A stretch of 64,000 nucleotides of DNA from Siphonodentalium dalli (GCA_032622095.1 CP136068.1:159921465-159985464); one strand, 5' to 3'. Counted from the stretch's first letter, positions 47,901 through 60,360 are shown. The notes: a model not told the origin generated them from the letters alone. Translations and numbers: made by a program.

Positions 47901-49744
47901 TTTTCAATTATACACTGTCCACTCCCACCAATGACGAACGCTATAACAGTGTATGCATATACCTATGCATGGACTACATCCCATTATGTCTTGTTGAAAA
48001 TGAAATATGCATTATTGCCTAATATGCAGCTGTACTTCAAATTATATCAGGTAAGCATTGTGAATAATTAGCTCTGAAATTGTATGCATAATAATGCAGT
48101 CTATATACATTTTGTCATATGCACACATACATCATATTTTTAAATCCTTCACACCCTAGAATCCAAGATGATTACAAGTATAGCCATGTGGATCTGTTTT
48201 GCCAAAATTTGCAGCCTAAGATAAACTTAAATCCGTCAGTAATTAAGAATATCCAGCTCAAAACTTTCAAAGTAGTGTATAATCATGTTGTCATATTTAC
48301 ATATATATTACGTAACTATTATACAAAAAAATCCTCATACACTAGAAGCCATAATTATTCCAAACACTGTTGTGACTTGTTTAGGAACTATTTATATTTC
48401 ATATACTGTGAATCACTTTCAAATTTGTGTGTGCAATGCTAAAAGTTTAGAAGTAACTGGTGATCACAAACCACCCAAACCCCTGAATATTTTTAAATAC
48501 CCTAGCAAACAGAATCATTGTAGACAAATATCCATGTTGTATACTTGTTTATGTGCACTGATGTGAACGTATTTATGCATATGGAACTATATGTATTTCT
48601 TAAGCTGTTAAATTCTGAAATATTTGTGTATATGTGTAATGCTAAACTATTATAAAGTAACTAATAATGACAACCCACCCACATAGTCAACCAACACATG
48701 ATCTAGTTTTAGACGATATCTGTAACTGCATGACTTCATGTTTCCAAAGATGCAATAGGTTCTTATTGTTCTATGTGCTGACACATGTAAAAACTCAACT
48801 GGACTCAGCTTCATCAGTAGTAATGAACATCTAGCACACAGTTTTTACAGCAGCATACAGCAAGGTGTCATCTTTAACATTTAGAACATTCCCAGACTCT
48901 AGCAGCGAGGACGAACAATAGCATATAATTTGTATTGTAGACTTGTATGTCTATACCGGTGTGTATATGTGTAATAATTTAACTGTTATGCAATGTGAAG
49001 TCTAATTAAATATTCGTGTGTATAATACCCTACAGGTTTTAAATCAACTAATCGTGACAACCCACACCACCCACACTCACTCGTTCACTGGAATATGTAT
49101 GTGCGACAAGATGGTTCAACTACATATCGACAAAGATGTAGTAAATGGTTTACATGCAATGTCGTGTCATAATAACGTGGAGACTAAATTATAGACGTGA
49201 CTGAATTTCACCGGTAATAATGCATACTTAACTAAACACTAATAAATATAAAACTAACATATTTGCCAGATATAAATCAGTATGTAACCGTTAATGCTTA
49301 AACGACATATTGGCAAGTATACCCTAAATGGTGTGCGTATGCATGTATATTGTGTGTCACCCCAGCATAGCCAACCAATGGTAACTGTATAAAATGTGCA
49401 GCCCAATAACAAACAGTATATAACAATTGTATTATGCCACATAAGTATATACCGTGTAAACTATGGTAAACAAGCATGCCACCCTAGCATACACCAACCA
49501 GTGTTAACTGTAAAGAATGTTGGAAAAGTGGGTTGTGAGCATAGTAAACTCAGTGTGTCACAATATGAATAATGCATAACTAAAGCCCAATTAATAATTA
49601 CAGCTAAACTAGGATCCGTGATACATGATACCAGAGACTGAACATTGCGTTGTATATATTGACACCCCTAACATCCTCACCCCTTGATACATCGTGTGCG
49701 ACAGTATGGATTATTGTGACCTAAGTTTCATTACTAAATATTTA
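47901..49744. other. Intergenic stretch between the two loci
   Basis: No recognised gene. Open frames at 48119-48566 are AT-rich and lack domain-like content. Two diverged stretches around 48560-48680 and 48950-49060 (gtgtataatgc/gtaactaataatgacaaccca-like) may be a duplicated segment. Confidence 0.4.
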
Positions 49745-49975
49745 CACACTAAGTGTTGTCATCACTAAATCCAGCATTCTGATTGGTCGGCGCCCACGTG
49801 GCTAGTTGCAGTTATTTCTCGGTGAATGCGCAACGGCTCAATAACACCAAGCTAATAACACCATCGATACGTCATTAGGTTTGGAAAGACGAACGCGCAA
49901 TGTTTTGGGCGCATTTGAACTCGCGCAGGATTGACTTAATAAATCATCGGGTTTCAATACAAAGAGCCTCGTTTT
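49745..49975. repeat. Dispersed repeat upstream of Crypton exon 1
   Basis: About 225 bp closely matching 51340-51565: ctaagtgttgtcatcactaa, ggctagttgcagttatttct, gaatgcgcaacggctc, ttttgggcgcattt, cgcgcaggattgactt. One copy precedes each Crypton exon (by about 460 and 300 bp). They may be short transposons or copies of a promoter-proximal segment. Confidence 0.85.
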
Positions 49976-50435
49976 GAAATTGTTCGTGTTAACCCTTGCC
50001 AATATAAAATTGATTAAAACACCTTTGGTGTCACGTAGTATTAATTTCTAAAAACAAAGCACGTGGACGATATAAGAATAGTTCTTCATAGTTTAGTTTT
50101 TTTTTTTAATTAGTTCAAGTTATTCCCCTTAGACTGGAAACGCTCCGGTATATTTTGGGACTATTTATTACTACACCTTAATAAAACAGTCCCACTCGAT
50201 CACAATAACAATGTCACAAATATAAATGCTATGATACAATTGATAAGTTAATTATGACAATAAAAGTCATTATAACCCTGTCAAATCCAGTTTGTGTTGT
50301 TTATTTCCACATTGAATGTAATTATCCCAACCTGACCTGACCACACCTGTTATTTTTACCTGTGAAATCATGAACGACAGTAAATTAACCCCTTTGAACC
50401 ACGTGTAGTTCTCAATCGACTTTGCTATAATTAAA
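49976..50435. promoter_or_regulatory. Presumed 5' flank of the Crypton gene
   Basis: AT-rich sequence between the repeat and the ATG at 50436. No clear TATA box at a usual distance can be assigned. The ATG lies in the context aattaaaATGGcc, which has A at -3 and G at +4 and is a good animal start. Regulatory content is unknown. Confidence 0.3.
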
Positions 50436-50838
50436 ATGGCCAACAATTATTCTCAAGAGAATGGGAGTTTTAAAATCACATATAGTGTCTCAGATGGTGA
50501 ACTTGATGATGATGATGATATTTTAATGGCTATTGACTTGGATGGAATAGAAGAGATGGCAGGTGTCCCAGGTGTGACTTTAGAGCAGCTCATGGATATA
50601 CCATTTGATGACTTACAACCATCCCAAGCTCAACCGCAGACAAATTCAAATGATGACCCACCATCTGCATCAGTGGACCAACATTTGGAATGTTCTACTA
50701 GTACCAGTACTGCAGTTACAGGCCACACAGGGAACAGATTTCAAAGGAAAAGTGAGCAAGAGCTGGAAGAAATTGCAGACTTCAACCAGTCAAAAGCCAC
50801 AAAAAGGAATACACAGTGGGGTGTGAGAATATTCCAAG
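50436..50838 (+). CDS. Crypton-type tyrosine recombinase, exon 1
   Basis: Encodes residues 1-134. After MANNYSQ it has an acidic patch (GELDDDDDILMAIDLDG), a Ser/Thr/Gln/Pro-rich linker, and then KSEQELEEIADFNQSKATKR and NTQWGVRIFQ. This is the start of the SAM-like core-binding domain of eukaryotic Crypton (DUF3504-type) recombinases, whose usual reading is '...K.T...V..F..W'. The donor is ttccaag|GTAAAA at 50839. The single leftover G joins AT of exon 2 to make Asp135, giving ...RIFQ-DWCKEMDD, exactly the expected domain continuity. The frame also runs on past the donor to 51008, but that tail is AT-rich intron. Confidence 0.85.
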
Positions 50839-51339
50839 GTAAAAATTGTATTTTATATAAATTTGTTAACTCGCAAAATTATGAAAAAAGATTTTTAAAA
50901 AAAAGGTACATGTACCATACCAATTTGCATGTCTTTATATCTGAAGCCACTGAACCGTTCCATACAACATTATTGTTTGCTATTTATTTTGATTCGAGTG
51001 CGTACTGATCCTTTAAATCAATCAAGAATAAATGTCAATTTGTTTCGCATACAAAAAAGATTTAACACAGAACATTTGAAAACAAGGCTCTTATTGTAAC
51101 CTAAAACCAATTGAATAACTTAAGTCCATGGTGCGGCAGTGCAAATGCGGCTAAACAATAACCGATGTATCTTTTTGTCAGTTCTTACCAAAATCAATAA
51201 AGAGTCATTGTATTTATGGCAGTAATTATGACGCGCTTGCAGGTTTATAAAGAAATAATTGCAACAGGTCATGTGGGCGGCGATCAATCAGAATACTGGA
51301 TTTAATGCAAAAAGACATGTCGTATATGTAAATATATTT

Positions 51340-51565
51340 ACATACTAAGTGTTGTCATCACTAAATCCAGCATTCTGAATGGTCGGCACCCACGTGGCTA
51401 GTTGCAGTTATTTCTCGGTGAATGCGCAACGGCTCATAACACCAGGCTCATAACACCATTGATACGTCATTGGGTATGGAAAGACGAACGCGTTATGTTT
51501 TGGGCGCATTTGGACTCGCGCAGGATTGACTTAATACATCATCGGGTTTCAATATGAAGAGAAAT
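51340..51565. repeat. Dispersed repeat in the Crypton intron
   Basis: Partner of 49745-49975 in the same orientation, with roughly 90% identity by eye and a few short deletions (e.g. ggctcaataacacc to ggctcataacacc). Confidence 0.85.
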
Positions 51566-51599
51566 TGTTCCTATTAACTTTTGCCAAGGGTGCTATTGG

Positions 51600-51800
51600 G
51601 TATTTGGGGCTGTTTTTGTCACGATACAGTTTTCGATTTAAATACATTAACAAAAGTTACTATTTTTATGGAGATGTAACCGTGAGGTAAGTGGTCATAA
51701 CTTGTATGTAAAACCCTTCGGGTTTTACACAAGTTATGTCCACTTACCCCACGGTTACATTTCCATAAAAACAGTCCACATGATAGTTAAACCTTATATA
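51600..51800. repeat. Hairpin repeat, copy 1 (Crypton intron)
   Basis: A palindrome centred on aaaacccttcgggtttt (about 51718), with arms ttatggagatgtaaccgtga and its complement gggttacatttccataa-like (51662-51771). It is preceded by a unique-type block (cgatttaaatacatt) shared with 53520-53560. No coding. Confidence 0.88.
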
Positions 51801-51867
51801 TTTTGATCATTCACAACTCATGAACACAGGTGCAGTTTGTACAAAAATGTGTCTAATCTATTTGCAG

Positions 51868-53096
51868 ATTGGTGCAAGGAAATGGATGATGTTGTGGACC
51901 TGGCCTCCATTGGGAAGGCAGATTTAAATGTTCGCCTACGCCATTTTTACTGCGAAGCAAAACCAGGAAATAGAAATGGCGCGGCAGCATATCACAAGAA
52001 TACGTTAAAAAATCTGCGAGCTGCCCTAAATCGACACATGTCAGATTTGAAGAGAAACATTGACATCGTGCGGGATAAAGAGTTTAAAGACAGTAACACA
52101 ATACTAAATGCGAAGCTAAAACAAATGCTGACAACAGGGAATTCCCGGTCAACCAAACATAAGTCGGTGATAAATGAAGAGGATGTGAGAAGAATAAATG
52201 TTTATCTCTCTGAACCATCCCCGATAAAACTTCGGCTAAAAGTGTGGTATGTCATCGCGATACACTACGTCTCCAGGGGAATGGAATTCCATGTGCAGTT
52301 GAAGAAAAATTCATTTGATTTCAGAAGTGATGAAGACGGACGAGAGTATGCGGTTCTAAATCACGAGACCTTGGAGAAAACTAACCAGGGTGTTTTAGAT
52401 TCAAGCGAAGCTTCGCAGGACAAACGGATGTATGCAACCGGTGACAAATTATGTCCTGTTAAAGCTCTGAAGATGCTTATCGGAAAAAACGATAAGGACG
52501 CTGAGTTTCTCTTCAACAAAATAAATGGTAATATGAAAGACGAACCAGATTGTGAAATATGGTACGAAAACTCAAAACTGGCCAAACGTACATATAGTAA
52601 CTTCATGGCAGATATCACCAAAGGGGCCGGTTGTAGTCAAAGATACACGCCACATTGTTTGCGCGCAACTGCAATACAATGTTTGAGTGATTCCGGAATC
52701 GAGTTGAGAAAAATTATGTATATGTCTGGACACCGGAATGAGGCGAGCGTTAGAAGTTACAACCGACAGTTCACGTCTCGCCAAAAACAGAATATTAGTG
52801 ATTCCTTGGCAAATTTAACAAACAGCAGCAATTTGAATACCGGTAATGATTTTGCAACAAATATTCAGACGGAAGGTAATACTCACCGAGATATCCAGCC
52901 AAGTCGTCAGATAAATCCATCCGATAGGCATACCCATCAAATGAGTCAAAGTTTGGCAGTCACTACTAACACAGATCAGATGGCCACTGCCAACAGTGGG
53001 AATTACAACACAGCATCACATGGATTTTTGAACAACTGCAGTTTTGCAAATTGCACCATAACTCTGGGAACACCAAACCAGGTGCATAAAGAATGA
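51868..53096 (+). CDS. Crypton-type tyrosine recombinase, exon 2 (catalytic)
   Basis: Encodes residues 135-543 of the joined protein, starting DWCKEMDD, and ends at TGA. The SAM-like DNA-binding part is followed by the recombinase fold. The catalytic residues seen are Arg271 (HYVSRGMEFHVQLK), His397/Arg400 (YTPHCLRATAI), His423 (MSGHRNEASVRSY) and nucleophile Tyr432 (RSYNRQ). All are intact over about 300 residues with no stop or frameshift. Crypton recombinases cut and join DNA through a 3'-phosphotyrosine link and move circular DNA without inverted repeats. The Gln/Asn/Thr-rich tail after residue ~450 is low-complexity. It could be an active element or a domesticated host gene (as in the KCTD1/ZMYM/QRICH1 lineage). 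I cannot define element ends. Confidence 0.88.
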
Positions 53097-53400
53097 ACTC
53101 AGTGTGTTTCATATACTCCTTGCTTCGGATAATCGTTCGCAGAATAACAAAGTTTAGTTTATAGTTTTCATTTGTAGATGCAGGGTAATTTTCCGCTTGT
53201 GCAAACTTGTCAGTGAACACTTTGTTTCCGAATCCAATAAAATTTAACAGTAAATCGGCGTGAAATATATCCGCTTTTATGTTCCAGAGTAATGTATCAC
53301 ATCTCATTGTATACTGTTATTGTTCCAACATTGTTGCCAATTGTATTTTGTAAATAAAACAGAAAATAAAATGAATTTTGATGAAAGTGTTGTCTGCAGG
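53097..53400 (+). other. Crypton 3' flank with polyadenylation signals
   Basis: Contains aaataaaacagaaaataaaa at 53351-53372, two AATAAA-type signals about 255-275 bp after the stop, a plausible 3' UTR end. No further gene. Confidence 0.55.
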
Positions 53401-53494
53401 TGAGAGAATTTGACCGGATTTCAGAAACACGTCACGTGACAAATGGGAAATTCCGAAATGGTACTAAAATAACTTCTCAGCTGGGCTCTGATCG

Positions 53495-53755
53495 GCTGAT
53501 ATGGGTTATTTTGGGCTGGTTTTGTCAAGATACACTTTTCGATTTAAATACATTTACAAAAGTGGCTTTTTCGCTAAATGTATATAAATATAAGGATTAA
53601 CTGTCATGTTGACTGTTTTTATGGAGATGTAACCGTGAGGTAAGTGGTCATAACTTGTACGTAAAACCCTTCGGGTTTTACACAAGTTATGACAACTTAC
53701 CTCACGGTTACATCTCCATAAAACAGTCAACATGACAGTTAATCCTTATTGAAAT
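53495..53755. repeat. Hairpin repeat, copy 2 (downstream of Crypton)
   Basis: A ~160-bp near-perfect palindrome at 53590-53749. Outer arms are taaggattaactgtcatgtt / aacatgacagttaatcctta, then ttatggagatgtaaccgtga, and the loop centre is cccttcggg. It shares the preceding flank (53505-53560) with the intron copy 51600-51660, so both copies carry the same asymmetric leader plus hairpin. Confidence 0.92.
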
Positions 53756-54079
53756 CTAACCACGAAATCATGTGTCAAACATAAGATTATAGACTGATAC
53801 ATAGTAATGCCATGGCACCCCCTACACATCATATCTCTGACAACCATATCCTTGCCACGTCACCCTAATACGCCAACATTTGTCAATAATAAAACAGCTG
53901 TAAAATTTGGAAGACTTGTATGCGTAACTACACCCACGTTTTCATCGGAAATGTGCCCGATGTATCCCTTTAATATATCCGGGGAATATCGCATCCCTTT
54001 CCAGAATCTCCTGATTTACAAAAATTAATTATGTTATCCGATGTAAAATGTTGGCCAAACAACATAACACTGGCTGTAA

Positions 54080-55200
54080 CTGATCACGGCCACAGGTATT
54101 AGCCACACAAATTTATTATTTTAATTTAATGAAAATCTCGTAAAGGTATCTATCTCATTTTTGATGGAGGTCAGCATTTTTCTCTACTAAAGCAACATTT
54201 TATTTTTTATTGATCTGTAATTGCAGCATGTGACCAAATAATCATAGTTTACAAAAAGTTTGGTTCGCCGTCGTATTTGAGATTAGTGAACATAGAAAAA
54301 CATTTAAAATTGATAAATCAAATATATTTGGTTGGTACCCGAAACGTCCGTCCAATGAACAATACAAAAATCAAACAAATCCAACCCCTAAATCACGGAA
54401 ATCTATACTCTAGTCATCAAACTAAATAGCCCTATTGTCAAACAGACGTTGTTTCACGAATGACAGCTAATTTGGGTGTGGTACTCAACATACATCGAGT
54501 TTAATAACGATTTTTGGCCTTTTTTTCCGTCAGTTTTACAGATTTATTTTCTTGGGAGGTAATTTTGAAAGTGCGAAACAAACTCGAGAAACGCTGCAGA
54601 AATGACTCCAAAATAAAATAATTTTACATCGATAAAAAAAACGTTTTATCTAATTCCTTATCTAGTGGGTATTATATATCCACCGCATGATTTTTGTCAT
54701 TAAGAATGCCGGATATCAATTAAAAGAGAGATATTAAAATTAATTTAATAAAGTTCAAGTTAGTTTCGCTTTCAATTTTTCAAAATGGCCTCCCGCGAAA
54801 ACAAATCTGTAAACTAGCTGTAGTTCATGAAACAACGTCTGCTTGACAATAGGGCTATTTAGTTTGATGATAATATTATAGATTTCGGTGATTTAGGGGT
54901 TGGATTATTTGATTATTTGATTTTTCATTTCATTTCGGGTACCAAAAAATAAATTTAATTGACAACTTCGAATGATTTTCTATGCTCACTTGTTTAAAGT
55001 ACGACGGAAAGCTAAACTTTAACCAAAAAATAACATTACTTGGGCACATAATGCTAGAATTCCAGATCAATTTGATAACAAAAATTAGCTTTTGTGAGGA
55101 TGATTTTTGACCTCCTATTTTCACTATCAGCCTTGATACTTACCTTTATATATGTTTATTAATTTATTGGCCAAATACCTGTGATCACGGCATGCGGATA
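54080..55200. mobile_element. Long foldback (inverted-repeat) element
   Basis: The left arm 54080-54500 (tgatcacggccacaggtatt ... ggtacccgaa ... caaatccaacccctaaatca) pairs in reverse order with the right arm 54820-55200 (...gatttaggggttggatt ... ttcgggtacc ... aatacctgtgatcacgg). Arms are about 400 bp with about 80% identity by eye, separated by ~320 bp. There is no coding. The class is unknown; no target duplication was resolved. Confidence 0.8.
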
Positions 55201-55950
55201 TGCAAGTTTAGTATTTTACGAGATAAGCATGAGGTCGTGCCATATTCATATTGTGACTAGAGTGGGGTTCAGCCTGTCCCGCTGATTTGTTTTGGGTCAC
55301 CGCTAGATGTAAGCCATATTTTGTTCTCAAACTGTCCTTGTGAAGATATCACTGCTAGCGGTGATCTTGCATTTTACTATTTGTATGGCTAAATCATTTG
55401 GTTGATCCTACAGACGACACCCCTTGTCCGATCGTCACCAGATTCCACAATGATCTTCTGGATAACCAGGTGAGAGTAATCTACTTTTCCCGAATTTCGT
55501 TAAAAAACATTACCACAGGCAGCAAGTTGGTATCTTACTGTTTGATCCTCTTTTGCATGACTGAATTGTTTAGCAACTGTACAGACATATCCCTCATCTG
55601 ATAGTCACCAAACTTCATATTGATCTTCGGGCTGACAACTAGATGGGAGCTATCGAATGCTTTGAATTTTTTTGGAAAACATTGTCGCCAGCAGTCATCT
55701 TCTATTTTGGTTTATATATACATGTATATCTCTTCATTCGGATAGCCAGTATTACGTAGGTACTTCAACTTTCCGCATTCCTGTCATCATTTGAAATATA
55801 AAACTTTACCTGATACATGCACCCTTCAAAATTTGTTTCGTCGTATCTATTTTAATGACCCGTATGGTAATATTGATACAGATATAGTTGTCAAACATTT
55901 CTTTGTACAATATACAGGTATTTAGTTTGTAACTAAATCTGGAAATATAT
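55201..55950. other. Intergenic stretch
   Basis: No gene. Three diverged ~150-bp blocks (around 55310-55440, 55520-55630, 55670-55760) share caccaga/caccaaact..., tgatctt..gat and gcaatcttct/ggtgatctt motifs, suggesting a decayed tandem duplication. Confidence 0.35.
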
Positions 55951-55957
55951 AATAGTA

Positions 55958-56450
55958 GCTGATGGACCTGACTTCGTCCGGGATGTTCCCCTCTGATTTT
56001 CGGAGAATTGCGCGATTTAACCTTGAATTGACCATTTTAAAGGTGAACGTCATGTCGGGTCACGATTTGACCCGTCCAAAACACTCCCCGGACAAAAGTC
56101 ACGACAAAAGTACCCGTCGAAATCCGCCCGGCTTTACCCGATTTGACCTTGAATTGACAATTTTGAATGTCAAGATCAGGTCAGGGTCATGATTTGACCC
56201 ACCCGAAACACTCCTGGGACAAAAGTAACAGTAGGTATTAAATTTCGTTGAAATACTTCCGTTTTACCAGAGTTGACCTTGAATTGATCTTTTTGAATGT
56301 CAAAGTCAGGTCGGGATCAAGATTTGACCCGTCCAAAATACTAACTGGAAATAATTTCCCCTAGGTATCAAATTTCGTCAAATCTGTCCGGCAGTTTTCC
56401 CTGCCATAGCTAACAGACAAACAGACAGACAAATGTCCAAAATATATATT
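55958..56450. repeat. Dispersed repeat with three internal units and a GACA-type end
   Basis: Begins agctgatggacctgacttcg. It holds three diverged ~130-bp units, each with accttgaattgac, atgtc..gtc and gatttgacccgtcc motifs. It ends with ctaacagacaaacagacaga. A second related element starts right after, at 56455 (agctgatgtactcgacgtcg). I recognise the architecture as a dispersed repeat but not its class. Confidence 0.65.
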
Positions 56451-56454
56451 AAAC

Positions 56455-56790
56455 TAGCTGATGTACTCGACGTCGTTCGGGCTATTTAGGGATTTTTTTT
56501 ATGAACTATTGTTCAATTGGTCCAGAAACATGCCTATATCAACACGTTCGAGAACATGGTCCCACGTGAAATTGGACCCGTACATATTGCTCCCGGGATC
56601 GAAGTAGTCCTACACACACATTTTTAGTCGGATCGGTCAAGATCCAGAAACATGCCTATGAGCGAGGTCAAGTTGACACGTTAAATACCAAATCCGAGTC
56701 GGATCAGTCGAGCAGTGTTAGAGTCTATAACACATACAGATATGCATTCATGCATACACACATACATACAGACAGGTGTTCCAAACTGTA
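56455..56790. repeat. Second dispersed repeat of the same type
   Basis: Starts with agctgatgtactcgacgtcg, parallel to the start of the preceding element, and ends near catacatacagacaggtgtt. It contains repeated gtccagaaacatgcctat segments. Probably a related or shorter copy placed head to tail. Confidence 0.55.
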
Positions 56791-57406
56791 TAATCGATAG
56801 CTACAACAATTCTATGGTAGATAGTTCACGGCCGACCTGATGCATCTTAGTTTTCTTGTACAACGTCACTTTCAACAGCTAATGTCTCATACGATGAGGC
56901 CTGAGGCTATGGCGTTCATTTATTACTCCTCACACTTTTAGAAGACTTCTATACGTGGTTCTAATAGGTGTGCTGGAAAATGTCAAAGGTATTAGGCTAT
57001 AAACACGTGTCGCCATGTCTAGCCTTGGAACCACAGGGTACATGCCGTGGGTATGTTAAATTTAATAGAAATACGGTCGTACCTCGAATGAATGAATGCA
57101 TCATCAATCATCGACATCATTTTAGGTAAACTGTATCTTGCGAAGCAGCGCTAACATTTGTCACTGCAAATTGTAATGTGTCCCGTTACCTGCCAATCAC
57201 ATAATTGTTGACTTTGTGTAGAGACTTTAATAAACTGTCATGTAAGGACCAACAACTCTCAAAGACAAAGCCCGCAAATGGTGTGCACAATGTGTAAATG
57301 TAATCATACCACGTGGTCGTGCAACGGACATGGAAACTGTTGGGTGCATCGTGCTTGCATTGTCCATCACAACGAGTTATACTACAACAAATCTTCTTGA
57401 TCCATA
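56791..57406. other. Intergenic stretch
   Basis: Nothing recognised before the Helitron-like element. Confidence 0.35.
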
Positions 57407-57426
57407 TCTATATCTATATTTGCGAA

Positions 57427-57452
57427 TGTCTGTCTGTCTGTCTGTCTGTCTG
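57427..57452. repeat. (TGTC)n microsatellite
   Basis: About six tgtc repeats near the left end of the Helitron-like element. A second, imperfect gtctgtctgtct run lies at 60635-60662. Confidence 0.9.
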
Positions 57453-57710
57453 TGTTCTATAGAAATTCACAGGGGACCATCTAGATGATGCCAAAGGGGT
57501 CTACTAGGAGTAGATTTTTACGAGAAAGATAATGGTCGGGGTTAGAATTTTCTAAAGTGACGCCGTTGTTGTCAGGGGCAGAAAAGGGGGAGGGGCAGAA
57601 CCAAAATTTGTCGCCGATTGCCACCAAACTTATATATAATCATCTCCATAATATGAGGAATCTAATGGCGTGGTTTAAATAAGGCAAAAGTCGCGCCGTT
57701 TTACATATAA

Positions 57711-60360
57711 TCATCCCCATGATATCAAGAATCCAATGGTGTGGTTTAAATATGTCAAAAGTGGCGTCGTTTGAGTCAGGGATGAACGGAAGGGGAGAGG
57801 GGCACCAATATTGATAAAACTAATTTTAGCGCCGATTTCCACCAAATTGATGTATATTCTTCTTCGTGATACAAGGAATCTAATTGTGCGATTTAACAAC
57901 GCCAAATTGTTGTTTTTGGATGAGAGATTGGGAGGGGGTGGGCACTAAATTTGATAATAAGTCGCCGATTGCCACCACACTTATACAAAATCATCCCCAT
58001 GGTATGAGGAGTCTAATGGCGTGGCTTTTATCTGTCAAATGTGGCCTCATTCGAGTCAGTGTTGCATTGAAAGGGACAGGGGCACCAAAATTGATGCACA
58101 CTTTTTTTAGCGCCAATTTCCACCAAATTGATACACGTTCTTATCCATGGTACGAGGAATCTAATCGTGATTTAAAGACGCCATAGTGGTGCTGTTTGGG
58201 TGAGAGATGGAGAGGGGAGGGATTGGCACCAAATTTGATAAACAAATTGTTTAGTCGCCGATTATCACCAAACTTATAAACAATCATCTCCATGATATCA
58301 GGAGTGTAATCGTGTGGTTTAAGGATGTCACAAGTGGGGCCATTCGAGTCAGTGGTGTATATAGATACATATAATCATCCGCTTGATATGAAGAATCCAA
58401 CGGTGTGGTTTAAATATGTCAAAAGTGGCGTCGTTTGAGTCAGGGATGAACGGAAGGGGAGAGGGGCACCAATATTGATAAAACTAATTTTAGCGCCGAT
58501 TTCCACCAAATTGATGTATATTCTTCTTCGTGATACAAGGAATCTAATTGTGCGATTTAACAACGCCAAATTGTTGTTTTTGGATGAGAGATTGGGAGGG
58601 GGTGGGCACTAAATTTGATAATAAGTCGCCGATTGCCACCACACTTATACAAAATCATCCCCATGGTATGAGGAGTCTAATGGCGTGGCTTTTATCTGTC
58701 AAATGTGGCCTCATTCGAGTCAGTGTTGCGTTGAAAGGGACAGGGGCACCAAAATTGATGCACAATTTTTTTAGCGCCAATTTCCACCAAATTGATACAC
58801 GTTCTTATCCATGGTACGAGGAATCTAATCGTGATTTAGAGACGCCATAGTGGTGCTGTTTGGGTGAGAGATGGAGAGGGGAGGGATTGGCACCAAATTT
58901 GATAAACAAATTGTTTAGTCGCCGATTATCACCAAACTTATAAACAATCATCTCCATGATATCAGGAGTGTAATCGTGTGGTTTAAGGATGTCACAAGTG
59001 GGGCCATTCGAGTCAGTGGTGTATATAGATACATATAATCATCCCCTTGATATGAAGAATCCAACGGTGTGGTTTAAATATGTCAAAAGTGGCGTCGTTT
59101 GAGTCAGGGATGAACGGAAGGGGAGAGGGGCACCAATATTGATAACACTAATTTTAGCGCCGATTTCCACCAAATTGATGTATATTCTTCTTCGTGATAC
59201 AAGGAATCTAATTGTGCGATTTAACAACGCCAAATTGTTGTTTTTGGATGAGAGATTGGGAGGGGGTGGGCACTAAATTTGATAATAAGTCGCCGATTGC
59301 CACCACACTTATACAAAATCATCCCCATGGTATGAGGAGTCTAATGGCGTGGCTTTTATCTGTCAAATGTGGCCTCATTCGAGTCAGTGTTGCGTTGAAA
59401 GGGACAGGGGCACCAAAATTGATGCACAATTTTTTTAGCGCCAATTTCCACCAAATTGATACACGTTCTTATCCATGGTACGAGGAATCTAATCGTGATT
59501 TAAAGACGCCATAGTGGTGCTGTTTGGGTGAGAGATGGAGAGGGGAGGGATTGGCACCAAATTTGATAAACAAATTGTTTAGTCGCCGATTATCACCAAA
59601 CTTATAAACAATCATCTCCATGATATCAGGAGTGTAATCGTGTGGTTTAAGGATGTCACAAGTGGGGCCATTCGAGTCAGTGGTGTATATAGATACATAT
59701 AATCATCCCCTTGATATGAAGAATCCAACGGTGTGGTTTAAATATGTCAAAAGTGGCGTCGTTTGAGTCAGGGATGAACGGAAGGGAAGAGGGGCACCAA
59801 AATTGATAAAACTAATTTGTGCGCCGATTTCCACCAAATTGATGTATATTCTTCTTCATGATACAAGGAATCTAATTGTGCGATCTAACAACGCCAAATT
59901 GTTGTTTTTGGATGAGAGATTGGGAGGGGTGGGCACTAAATTTGATAATAAGTCGCCGATTGCCACCACACTTATACAAAATCATCCCCATGGTATGAGG
60001 AGTCTAATTGCGTGGCTTTTATCTGTCAAATATGGCCTCATTCGAGTCAGGGTTGCATTGAAAGGGACAGGGGCACCAACATTGATGCACAATATTTTTA
60101 GCGCCAATTTCCACCAAATTGATACACGTTCTTATCCATGATACGAGGAGTCTAATCGTGAATTAAAGACGCCATAGTGGTGCTGTTTGGATGAGAGATG
60201 GAGTGGGGAGGGATTGGCACAAAATTTGATAAAAAAAATTGTTTAGTCGCCGATTATCACCAAACTTATAAACAATCATCTCCATGATATCAGGAGTGTA
60301 ATCGTGTGGTTTAAGGATGTCACAAGTGGGGCCATTCGAGTCAGTGGTGTATAGAGATGA
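57711..60360. repeat. 664-bp tandem array (4 copies)
   Basis: Units start at 57711, 58375, 59039 and 59703 (exact 664-bp steps). Units 2 and 3 are almost identical and unit 4 is a little more diverged. Each 664-bp unit is itself made of about four ~165-bp sub-units of the 'gccgattt.ccacca' family. It is a higher-order repeat expanded from the older, diverged array type seen at 13690-14960. The short open frames repeated in each unit are by-products. Confidence 0.95.

Larger units (their letters stand above)
50839..51867 (+). other. Crypton intron (1,029 bp) with two inserted repeats
   Basis: GT at 50839 and AG at 51866-51867 (aatctatttgcag). The intron holds the second copy of the ~225-bp dispersed repeat (51340-51565) and one of the two hairpin repeats (about 51600-51800). 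Confidence 0.8.

Noticed and set aside
50839-51008. Crypton exon 1 reading on to 51008 as a 190-residue single-exon protein
   Set aside because: The sequence after 50838 is AT-rich. Splicing at GTAAAA to 51868 restores the known domain exactly.
57884-59514. Repeated 100-residue frames in each 664-bp unit
   Set aside because: They follow the tandem array exactly, have no domain, and similar frames occur antisense.
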